5,810 nt of DNA, from the NCBI GenBank assembly GCA_947097635.1, contig CAMURW010000107.1:1-5810 (forward strand). Reading direction: 5' to 3'. The notes under the pieces are model-generated. The model searched no databases. It saw only the letters and a list, made by a program, of their open reading frames with translations, and had not been told where the DNA came from. Numbering within the stretch: position 1 is the first letter of the stretch; every line of letters starts with the position of its first letter. The translations under genes were made by a program, and so were the position numbers. This document shows positions 1 to 5,810 of this stretch, piece by piece. This DNA comes from an uncultured Bacteroidales bacterium. Its GTDB lineage: Bacteria; Bacteroidota; Bacteroidia; Bacteroidales; P3.

Positions 1-115
1 CACCTTTCAATCATCATACCACCACCCTAAGCGACCGTGGCGCTACAGCCTGGTGGTGACAGGTGGAGAGGAACTCGAAGTATGGCAGAAAGAAGACCCA
101 AGCAGGGAAAGGCCG
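1..115. other. left-edge spacer, no supported gene
   Basis: This is the 115 bases downstream of the OmpA-family gene. All three minus-strand frames meet a stop within it, so no continuing gene is visible. The only hint of a following gene is a pair of adjacent minus-strand ATG codons at 15-17 and 12-14, preceded by a G-rich stretch (AGGGTGGTGGT) that might act as a ribosome-binding region. Only about five codons (M-M-I-E-R) are inside the window, too few to judge. No strong hairpin with a T-tract follows the OmpA stop, so a terminator is not supported here. Confidence 0.4.
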
Positions 116-1804
116 TTAGAAAGGCCCACTCTCCGGAGCATCCATCCTTCTGGTTCTGCGCATAATGCCGCCGCCCGCGCGCCCTCCTCGTTTCAGCTTG
201 CGAAATTCTTCCATCACGCGTGGATGATCCATAATAATAGTGGTGGCACGGTTCAGCTCGTATGGCTCGTAGTCCGCAATGCCTCCGAGCGCCTGCATTT
301 TTAGCTGACTCTTGTCGATGCCATAGTCTATCACCAGTTTGTTGTAGATGACCTTGGCACGGTTTTCGCTAAGGACGGTGTTGCGTTTGGGCGTACCAGT
401 CCTGCTGTCTGCACTGCCTATTATCAGAAACTTCTGGTTGGGGTTGGACTTGATGAACGTAGCCATCTTGGCTATTTTCTCGTTCTCGGTGCTGCGGATG
501 TCCCATTGATCCAGGTCGAAGAAAACCATCTCGTAGGGCAGCAGCTGTTCATCTAGGATGTCGGTAATGGTGGCATGTTTCAGTGCTTCGGCGTTGCGTG
601 CCTGCATGGCGGCTATACTGTCATGTAGGGCTTGCTGCACGGCAGCCTGTATCATTCTGTCAAAGTCGTCTTTTTTATATTTGACTGTGTCGTAGGCATA
701 TAGGGTATCTATGATGTCCTTGTAGGTTTTTACTTTCGTGACGATGTTGATAGACTGGCGTGCTATGATGTGGCGCGGCGACTCGGAGCCGTCGTATTTT
801 TCGTTGATGTTTTCCTTGTACCAAGCCAGACGTTTTTCTTTGGAGCGGAAATTGAAGTTCCAGTCCACGCCGAACTGTGCGTGGAACACTAAGTCGGCAA
901 TACCCATTGGCTTCTCTGTGCTGCGCACCCATTCACGGTCGAATGTACGTTGCATGGCACTGGCGCGAAAATCCAGGTATAAGTGCAAGTCCGGTGTCAC
1001 TTGGTATTTCTCTATCAGTCCGAAGTGCAATTCTGCTCCGCGGTTGGGGTCAGATTCTTTTTTCACTACACCATAGGTGCCTTCGTAGCCTTCGCTACGT
1101 CCGAAATAGGCACTGACACCGGCGTATATCCATGTCATCCAAGGACGTGTGGGGTCGTATTCCCTGCCATAAGTGAGGTTGACCAGTGCGTCGCCTTTCA
1201 CATAGAAGTATTTCCACTTTTGAACGAGCAGCGAGGTGTCTTTGTCGAAATTGTAGTAGTAGCCGCCCAGGTCGCCCTCGCACTTCCCCCAGCCGTATGC
1301 AGTGCCTTCACGTCCGGCGGTGCGATAGGTGTTCTTGCTGAGGAAACCTCTCGCGTGGCCGTAGCCCATGCCTATGCGATAGCCCACCATGGGGAATACC
1401 CAGCGGCCTAATGTCGCTTCGCCGCTGTATGAAAGGCGGTCGCCCAGAGGTCCCAGTTTGTCTTCTGTGCCGCAATACAGCAGTGTGCCGCCTTGCAGCT
1501 GCAGAAACCAGGCATCCAGAAAGTATGCTCTTACCCAGCCGATGTTGTGAACCAGGTTGGTATCAGTCGAGAAGATCACCTCGTCGTCTACGTTCAGGTC
1601 GTCGCGTCTGATATATCGTGTGGTGTCTACATAGCCTTTGCGGATGGTGTCCTGTCGCGCAGTACGGATAATGTCTTTTCCATTGCGGCGTACAGTGTCT
1701 TGCGCCAGCAGTGTTTGGGTGCTGGCGGATACAGTAATTAAAAGTAGTAGTAGGCGGCTTAGGAATAAAATGTAGTTATGCCGTGTGTTGAAAATGCAGT
1801 CCAT
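116..1804 (-). CDS. OmpA-family outer-membrane protein with barrel-like N-terminal region
   Basis: The 562-residue product probably sits in the outer membrane and contacts peptidoglycan. Residues 1-35 look like a signal peptide: a hydrophobic run at 11-27, with probable cleavage near A34-Q35. Residues 36-68 form a basic linker with repeated D-T-x-R units (QDTVRR, QDTIRK, DTTR). Residues 84-325 are rich in aromatic residues and glycine, with alternating polar and nonpolar positions, as expected for beta-barrel strands. Residues 326-420 form a linker with a helical stretch near 380-410. Residues 423-528 match the OmpA C-terminal domain. It contains GSADSRTG, with D466 at the usual diaminopimelate-binding position, and LSENRAKVI, with R482 at the partner arginine position. 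The tail (539-562) is rich in Arg and Gly. It is the third gene of the export module, 159 bp after the kinase stop. The start at 1804 puts the signal peptide at the N-terminus. The OmpA domain is clear; the role in polysaccharide export is inferred from position. Confidence 0.9.
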   Translation of the reverse strand: MDCIFNTRHNYILFLSRLLLLLITVSASTQTLLAQDTVRRNGKDIIRTARQDTIRKGYVDTTRYIRRDDLNVDDEVIFSTDTNLVHNIGWVRAYFLDAWFLQLQGGTLLYCGTEDKLGPLGDRLSYSGEATLGRWVFPMVGYRIGMGYGHARGFLSKNTYRTAGREGTAYGWGKCEGDLGGYYYNFDKDTSLLVQKWKYFYVKGDALVNLTYGREYDPTRPWMTWIYAGVSAYFGRSEGYEGTYGVVKKESDPNRGAELHFGLIEKYQVTPDLHLYLDFRASAMQRTFDREWVRSTEKPMGIADLVFHAQFGVDWNFNFRSKEKRLAWYKENINEKYDGSESPRHIIARQSINIVTKVKTYKDIIDTLYAYDTVKYKKDDFDRMIQAAVQQALHDSIAAMQARNAEALKHATITDILDEQLLPYEMVFFDLDQWDIRSTENEKIAKMATFIKSNPNQKFLIIGSADSRTGTPKRNTVLSENRAKVIYNKLVIDYGIDKSQLKMQALGGIADYEPYELNRATTIIMDHPRVMEEFRKLKRGGRAGGGIMRRTRRMDAPESGPF

Positions 1805-1963
1805 AAATAACAGGTTGTATGTACTATAAATTGTTTAATGTGTTTAATTAACTTGCAGGATACTAAGGAGTAGCATAATATATTATGCAATTATGCAGCC
1901 TGAAAGCCATGTAGCTCTATTAAGAGGTTGTGGCGATACCGCTATTCTTTTTGAATTTATCTT
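1805..1963. other. AT-rich spacer between kinase and OmpA genes
   Basis: This 159-bp gap is long for a tight operon and could hold a promoter or processing site for the OmpA gene. On the minus strand it contains the palindrome described separately and, nearer the gene, a tandem ATTAAACAC/ATTAAACAA pair at 1833-1850. I looked for the Bacteroidetes promoter pattern (TTTG, about 20 bp, TAnnTTTG) in the minus orientation and found no convincing match. A start-proximal A/T-rich stretch, rather than a Shine-Dalgarno sequence, precedes the ATG at 1804, which is normal for this phylum. Confidence 0.5.
1873..1897. promoter_or_regulatory. perfect 16-bp palindrome with an extra tandem half-site
   Basis: Bases 1873-1888 read GCATAATATATTATGC, identical to their own reverse complement. 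The right half continues as a tandem direct repeat, ATTATGCA at 1882-1889 and again at 1890-1897. There are therefore three TTATGC-type half-sites: one inverted and two direct. Such an arrangement could be an operator for a dimeric DNA-binding protein. It lies about 70-90 bp upstream of the OmpA gene start. The pattern is seen directly; the regulatory role is inference. A pure AT hairpin is the main alternative. Confidence 0.4.
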
Positions 1964-4468
1964 TTAGGTATCGTTTTTGTTGATGTTTGGAGCCGCATTG
2001 TCGCTAGCCGTTTCGGTACCGGAAAGAATATTGTTGTATTCTTTCACCTTGAAGGCTTCGCTGTCCATTTGGCTCTCGGCGTGGTTGGTGTCTTCGCCAT
2101 ATCCGTAACCATATCCGTATCCATATCCATATCCATATCCATATCCGTATCCATATCCATATCCATAACCGCCGTATCCATAGCCATGACGACGAATTTT
2201 GTAGCCGTTGAGGATGATGTTCATGTCACGCAGTTTGTTGGTTCTGTGGAATTCCTCCAGTTCCATCAGTAGACGTCGGTCGCTGCTCTTTTCGCGGATA
2301 ACGAAGAATGTGGCATCGGCGACGCGGTTCATCAGTGCGGCATCGGCCACGATGTCGACAGGCACACTGTCTATGATGACGATATCGTACATGTCGCGTA
2401 CTTTCTCTACCAGCTTGTCAAAACGTTTGCTCATCAGTAGTTCGGCGGGGTTGGGAGGTATAGGGCCGTTATGGATGACGTCGAGTTCGGGATGCAGTCT
2501 GTCGTGTTCTATCAGTTCGCCGAGGTCGCCTTCGTCGCGTGCTGCCAGATAGGTGGTAAGTCCTGATGTGTAACGTTCTTTCATGCCATGCCAATTCTCG
2601 CGTTTACGAATATCGCCGTTGATTAGCAGCACTTTCTCGCTTGCGTAGGCGAAAGACAGGGCGGTGTTGTATGCCACTAAGCTCTTGCCGTCGCCGCTCA
2701 TGGCAGAAGTGAACATACACACTTTGCCGCGAGTGGGGGTGGTCTCGCTGTTGCCCACGTATTGAATGTTGTTACGCAGGATGCGGAAGGTCTCGTTGAA
2801 GCGGTCCTTGCCGCTGATGGAGATGATGCGGGGAGCACCTTCTTCCGTCTGAGGAATGATGCCGATGACGGGAATGGTGCAGTAGGCTTCCACGTCTTTG
2901 GTACTGTGGATGCGAACATCTAGTACCTTGATAAGCAGTAGTATGCCAATGGGAATCAGTAAGCCTATGAGCAGTGCGATGGTGTATGTGCGTCCGGGGT
3001 TGGGTGCCACCTTGCCTCCGGCGGCATAGTCGATGACGCGCGTGTCGGCATCGGTGATGTTTTGTTTTAAGGCATTCTCTTCACGTTTGTTCAGCAGATA
3101 GAGGTACAGTTCTTCCTTGATGCTTTGCTGACGTGTGAAACTCTGCATCTCCCTGCGCTGGGTAGGCATCATGGTGATGGCGGAACTGGTGCGGATTTCC
3201 TGGTTGCGATATTCCCTCACGCGCACCTGTTTGCTTTCAATATAATTTTTGATGGTCTGCTCTATGGTGTTGCGCAACGAAGTCAACTGTCCGTCCAGTT
3301 CCATGACCATGGGGTTTTTGGGACTTGAGTTTTCCACATATATGCGTCGTTCGTTCACTTTCTGATTGTAGGCATCAATAAGGCCAGAGACACCGCTTTC
3401 ACCTATACTCAGGTTGGGGATAATCTCCCCGCGTCCTGCTGCCTGTACTTTGTAGAGCAGGTCGCGGGCAACGTTGATTTGTACCTGCTCATCGAGAATC
3501 TGGCCGCTGTACTGTTTTTTGCTGGTCATGTTTGTAGAGGTCTCTTCGTTGAGGTCGGTGATGCCATTATTTTTCATATAGTTCTCCATGGCACCTTCCA
3601 CGTCGCTCAGCTCTACGCTGATGATTTCCAAGCGGTCTTGTATAAATTTGGCGGTGTTCTCTGTAACCTTGTTTTTGTAGGCTATGGTGTGCTTGTTGTA
3701 AGTCTCTATCCATAGATTTACGACGTCTATGCCGCGTTGCAGGTTGTTGTCGCGCAGCGATAGCAGGACGTTGCCGGCATCGATATCCACAACGTTGGCG
3801 CTCATGGTAGCCATGTAGGCATTGGTGGCTTGGTCTGGCGTAACGTAATGTATCTGCAGGGTAGCATCGGTAACATTGGCGGCACTGGGTCGTTTGGTCA
3901 CTACCAGCACACCTTTGTCGGTCACTATCGTGTCGCCGTAATGGCCGCGCCAGGTGTGTGATCGGGCGTTTTTGTCGGTCTCTATGCTGGTGAGGTCGAA
4001 ATCGGCAGTGCGGCAGGTAATGTTGAACTGGCAGGCGGGATAGTCATTGCCTACGAAATGTGCTTCGATGGGTGACTTTTCGTAAAGGTCGCGGTCCAGG
4101 AAGAGGCCAGGCTCAATGTATTTCACGTTGAGGTTCAAGCCTCTCACTACGTCAGCGATTACTTGACGGGAGCGGAAGAAGTAAATTTCGCGTTCTGCGT
4201 TGCTTGGGGTGCGAAAAGCCTTCATCACATCCTGGTTCAATGGCGTCTGGGGCGAGTTTATCTGCATGGTGGCGGACACCTGGAAGATGTCTGGACTCAT
4301 CTTCAGAAATACCCAGGCAACGATAAGGCAGATAATGACGGACACTACAAGCCAGTACCACGCCGATAGAAACAGCTCTATGACGTTATGGATGACGAAA
4401 CGGTTTGTGTTTTTCTTCACACTTTGAACTTTGTTGGAAGAAGCTTCTGCTTTCCCTTGATCAATCAT
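1964..4468 (-). CDS. Wzc-like polysaccharide co-polymerase / tyrosine autokinase
   Basis: This inner-membrane protein (834 residues from the chosen start) controls polymer chain length and couples synthesis to export through tyrosine autophosphorylation. Order: membrane helix near 38-56; Wzz-type periplasmic domain with helical, coiled-coil-like stretches (about 265-305 and 335-475); conserved PNP (489-491) and second helix (495-515); then the cytoplasmic BY-kinase. The kinase has an ExxRxxR oligomerisation motif (E559, R562, R565), Walker A SAMSGDGKS (K595, S596), Walker A' INGDIR (D619, with N617 where many family members have Asp), the GPIPPNPAELL motif (668-678), and Walker B IIDSVP (D700). 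Fourteen tyrosines lie in a Tyr-Gly run at 763-790, followed by a 43-residue polar tail. I chose the ATG at 4466-4468 because the preceding 36 codons are low-complexity, rich in Asn and Thr, and unlike family N-termini. The in-frame ATG at 4574-4576 would give 870 residues and a 17-bp overlap with the export gene. Confidence 0.93.
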   Translation of the reverse strand: MIDQGKAEASSNKVQSVKKNTNRFVIHNVIELFLSAWYWLVVSVIICLIVAWVFLKMSPDIFQVSATMQINSPQTPLNQDVMKAFRTPSNAEREIYFFRSRQVIADVVRGLNLNVKYIEPGLFLDRDLYEKSPIEAHFVGNDYPACQFNITCRTADFDLTSIETDKNARSHTWRGHYGDTIVTDKGVLVVTKRPSAANVTDATLQIHYVTPDQATNAYMATMSANVVDIDAGNVLLSLRDNNLQRGIDVVNLWIETYNKHTIAYKNKVTENTAKFIQDRLEIISVELSDVEGAMENYMKNNGITDLNEETSTNMTSKKQYSGQILDEQVQINVARDLLYKVQAAGRGEIIPNLSIGESGVSGLIDAYNQKVNERRIYVENSSPKNPMVMELDGQLTSLRNTIEQTIKNYIESKQVRVREYRNQEIRTSSAITMMPTQRREMQSFTRQQSIKEELYLYLLNKREENALKQNITDADTRVIDYAAGGKVAPNPGRTYTIALLIGLLIPIGILLLIKVLDVRIHSTKDVEAYCTIPVIGIIPQTEEGAPRIISISGKDRFNETFRILRNNIQYVGNSETTPTRGKVCMFTSAMSGDGKSLVAYNTALSFAYASEKVLLINGDIRKRENWHGMKERYTSGLTTYLAARDEGDLGELIEHDRLHPELDVIHNGPIPPNPAELLMSKRFDKLVEKVRDMYDIVIIDSVPVDIVADAALMNRVADATFFVIREKSSDRRLLMELEEFHRTNKLRDMNIILNGYKIRRHGYGYGGYGYGYGYGYGYGYGYGYGYGYGYGEDTNHAESQMDSEAFKVKEYNNILSGTETASDNAAPNINKNDT
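2096..2185 (-). repeat. hexanucleotide microsatellite encoding the Tyr-Gly kinase tail
   Basis: On the plus strand, units of the type TCCATA or TCCGTA run without a break from 2096 to 2167, giving 12 consecutive Gly-Tyr codon pairs on the minus strand. A second, two-pair block at 2174-2185 is separated by a Gly-Gly (2168-2173). Most tyrosine codons are TAT; TAC appears at 2105, 2117, 2147 and 2174. Because the unit is six bases, gain or loss of a unit keeps the frame and changes the number of tyrosines. The repeat encodes the autophosphorylated cluster of the kinase. Confidence 0.95.
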
Positions 4469-4559
4469 GTTGTTATTGTGTGTTTGTGTGGTTATACTGT
4501 TGTGGATAACCTCGCTTTTTGGAAAAGGTGGGTGACGGGTTGTATTGGTGTTGATGGGC

Positions 4560-5390
4560 TTATTTGGACGACGCATTCTTAGTGTATATCATAGTGAGGA
4601 ACAACGTTGCCACGCTGACGGCAGTGGTAAGGATGCTCAAGCGACTCCACCAGAATTCGAACAACTTGTTGCTTTGGCGAATGGCAGTCTGGCTTGGATA
4701 CACGTATATAATGTCATTCTGCTGCAGATAGTAGTAGGGTGAGTAGATGATGTCGGTGCTTAGCAAGCTCAGGTAGTCCATCTTGATGGTGGTGTCGCAG
4801 TCGCGCATCATCAGTATCTTGTCTCTGCGGATGTTGGCATTGCCTGTGAGGTTGGCTTTGGCAAGAAGATCCAGCAAGGTAACATTTTCTTGGTCGAACT
4901 CATAAACACCATTGCCTGTCTCACCGACGACAGACACCTTGAAGTTCTTGATTTTGACGTGCACGGTAGGATGGCTGGCAAAGCCTTCTTCGTCTATGCG
5001 GTTTTCTATGTATTCTTCCAACTCGCGGCAGGTCATTCCTAGCACATATATGGTGTCGAAGACAGGGAAAGTGATGTAACCGTGGCTGTTTACACGGTAA
5101 CTGTTTATGATGGTGCCGCCGCCGTTGTCCATGTCACCTTCCACGCTCACCTTGCGGTTGAAATTTTCGATTAGCTTGGGAATGTGGTGCGCTACGAGAA
5201 TCAGAAGATCGTCGCCGCGCTTGATGTGCAAGTCGTGGCGGTTCGGCGCTGCATATTCATGAGGAGTGGCAACGTCGTTCAAGAGTACGTATTCTTCATA
5301 GGTGCCGCAGGAAGTGAGTAATAAAGTACTGAGGAAGAAGAAAAGCAGTGGTTTGGTGATACTTTTTATCATACTGGCTGTTGTGGGCAT
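4560..5390 (-). CDS. Wza-like polysaccharide export lipoprotein
   Basis: The 276-residue product is expected to be an outer-membrane lipoprotein forming the export channel that works with the Wzc-like protein encoded next. Residues 14-28 form a lipoprotein signal: a Phe/Leu-rich core ending in the lipobox LTSC with C28. The Poly_export region spans about 50-150, including LHIKRGDDLLILV (54-66) and the G-Y-I-T-F-P-V strand followed by T-x-R-E-L-E-E-Y-I (104-128). An SLBB-like region follows at about 151-232, with VVGETGNGVYEF and LQQNDIIYVYP. A hydrophobic helix lies at about 251-269. It is much shorter than the roughly 380-residue enterobacterial Wza, consistent with a minimal one-SLBB form. 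Start choice: M1 at 5388-5390; M7 at 5370-5372 would also leave a valid lipoprotein signal. The kinase gene follows, 91 bp away with its preferred start. Upstream lies the leader that probably holds its promoter. Confidence 0.92.
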   Translation of the reverse strand: MPTTASMIKSITKPLLFFFLSTLLLTSCGTYEEYVLLNDVATPHEYAAPNRHDLHIKRGDDLLILVAHHIPKLIENFNRKVSVEGDMDNGGGTIINSYRVNSHGYITFPVFDTIYVLGMTCRELEEYIENRIDEEGFASHPTVHVKIKNFKVSVVGETGNGVYEFDQENVTLLDLLAKANLTGNANIRRDKILMMRDCDTTIKMDYLSLLSTDIIYSPYYYLQQNDIIYVYPSQTAIRQSNKLFEFWWSRLSILTTAVSVATLFLTMIYTKNASSK

Positions 5391-5673
5391 TTCTGTTTCA
5401 GTTTAGGAGGGTTCTATAAATTCATTATTTTGCGCTTATGAATGATTTATTGATCAGGCTGCAGCACGTAGCAAGGGTGCATGGCGGGCTGCGCAACCAA
5501 AGGACAAACGGGAAGAGGCCGTTAGGGTTTCAAAAATGCTGAAAAGATACTATTATCAACAATTATGTTTTGATTAATAAATCGGTGAATTTAAAGGCCC
5601 CACCTTTTTAGATAGTTGTTGCGACGGTGGTTTTCGGAGTGGCCTGTGTTTCAATGAAAAAATAGTTTGGACG
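5391..5673. other. 283-bp leader upstream of the export operon
   Basis: No gene is supported here. On the minus strand the region begins AT-rich, becomes GC-rich at about 5457-5520, and returns to AT-rich just before the export gene. It most likely contains the end of the preceding transcript and the promoter and 5' leader of the export module. I saw no convincing TTTG / TAnnTTTG pair in the minus orientation; the nearest element, TATCTTTT at 5542-5549, lacks a properly spaced upstream TTTG. The GC-rich core can pair GGTTGC (5493-5498) with GCAGCC (5457-5462), including one G-U pair, so the leader RNA may be structured. Confidence 0.5.
5444..5583. repeat. imperfect 13-bp inverted repeat around the leader core
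   Basis: GATTTATTGATCA at 5444-5456 and TGATTAATAAATC at 5571-5583 are inverted copies matching at 12 of 13 positions. They enclose 114 bp, including the GC-rich core. The arms are AT-rich, so a chance match in a region of this size is quite possible. Flanking arms in front of a capsule operon resemble in layout the invertible promoters of Bacteroides, but no recombinase gene or promoter is visible here. Confidence 0.35.
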
Positions 5674-5810
5674 TTACATCTCCGCGTTGTGACGTAGGTT
5701 GTAGAGGATGAATTTTGGAGTGGATATAAAGTTGCGGCGCCACATATGGATAGGGTCTTTCAGAAGCCTTACCAGCCATTCCATATAATGGCTGATTGCC
5801 CACGAGGAAG
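5674..5810 (-). CDS. C-terminal end of a probable WecB/TagA/CpsF (GT26) glycosyltransferase
   Basis: An open frame enters from the right edge and ends at the TAA at 5674-5676, giving 44 visible residues. The segment HYMEWLVRLLKDP followed by MWRRNFISTPKF resembles the C-terminus of WecB/TagA/CpsF glycosyltransferases, where a G-x-E-W-L-x-R-L-x-x-E-P and basic R-R-x-Y/F pattern is usual. These enzymes add sugars such as N-acetylmannosaminuronate or N-acetylmannosamine to undecaprenyl-linked intermediates on the cytoplasmic face of the membrane. The catalytic part is outside the window. The gene lies 283 bp upstream of the export lipoprotein on the same strand, which fits a polysaccharide locus. 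The other two minus-strand frames here read as less protein-like sequence. The coding call is fairly good; the family call is from memory of the C-terminal pattern only. Confidence 0.62.
   Translation of the reverse strand, partial: SSWAISHYMEWLVRLLKDPIHMWRRNFISTPKFILYNLRHNAEM

Noticed and set aside
104..126. GGCC-based hairpin and repeated GGCCTTTC around the OmpA stop
   Set aside because: The stem is only four pairs and no T-tract follows on the minus strand.
2..304. Plus-strand open frame running from the left edge, possibly the end of a convergent gene
   Set aside because: It would overlap the 3' end of the well-supported OmpA gene by 189 bp, and its visible sequence matches no family I recognise. 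The first 115 bases alone are too short to decide, so a real convergent gene end cannot be fully excluded.
675..932. Minus-strand open frame inside the OmpA gene
   Set aside because: It is an alternative frame within a gene whose main frame gives a coherent domain layout.
983..1411. 142-codon plus-strand open frame
   Set aside because: It is fully antisense to the barrel-like region of the OmpA gene and has no recognisable domain or plausible start context.
2096..2185. CRISPR-like or mobile-element repeat
   Set aside because: The repeat is a contiguous in-frame six-base unit with no spacers and no terminal inverted repeats or transposase.
2069..2272. Plus-strand open frame with a Ser-Ile repeat
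   Set aside because: The repeat is simply the antisense reading of the Tyr-Gly microsatellite.
5593..5607. AAAGG/CCTTT hairpin with a T-run on the plus strand, a possible terminator
   Set aside because: The stem has only five pairs, three of them A-T, and the T-run is on the strand that carries no gene. In the minus direction no T-tract follows.
5671..5695. ACGTTACA / TGTGACGT hairpin at the end of the glycosyltransferase fragment
   Set aside because: In the minus transcript it contains a C-A mismatch, and the following T-run starts about eight bases after the stem, too far for a standard terminator.

Overview
The window looks like part of a surface-polysaccharide (capsule or exopolysaccharide) locus from a member of the Bacteroidales, probably a Bacteroides or Prevotella relative. 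The assignment rests on protein features: a short Wza-like export lipoprotein, a Wzc-like chain-length regulator/tyrosine autokinase with a long Tyr-Gly tail, and an OmpA-domain outer-membrane protein beside them. Start codons lack strong Shine-Dalgarno sequences, as is usual in this phylum. The species cannot be fixed from the sequence.

All recognisable genes are on the minus strand, so transcription reads from the right edge to the left. (1) 5674-5810 holds the last 44 codons of a gene entering from outside; its residues resemble the C-terminus of WecB/TagA/CpsF (GT26) glycosyltransferases. (2) A 283-bp non-coding leader (5391-5673) has AT-rich flanks, a GC-rich core and an imperfect inverted repeat. 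(3) 4560-5390 encodes a Wza-like lipoprotein with Poly_export and SLBB-like regions and a C-terminal membrane segment. (4) 1964-4468 encodes a Wzz/Wzc-type co-polymerase fused to a bacterial tyrosine kinase; its tail is written by a hexanucleotide microsatellite. (5) A 159-bp gap (1805-1963) carries a perfect 16-bp palindrome. (6) 116-1804 encodes a signal-peptide protein with a probable beta-barrel region and a C-terminal OmpA peptidoglycan-binding domain. (7) The left edge (1-115) has no supported gene.

Together the genes describe an envelope-spanning export module. An inner-membrane autokinase controls polymer length, an outer-membrane lipoprotein provides the export channel, and an OmpA-like protein could tie the machine to peptidoglycan. 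The upstream glycosyltransferase end suggests that repeat-unit synthesis is encoded nearby. The module itself resembles known Bacteroidales loci. I do not see a clearly new system. The parts most worth a second look are the Tyr-Gly microsatellite, the palindrome in front of the OmpA gene and the inverted repeat in the export-gene leader.
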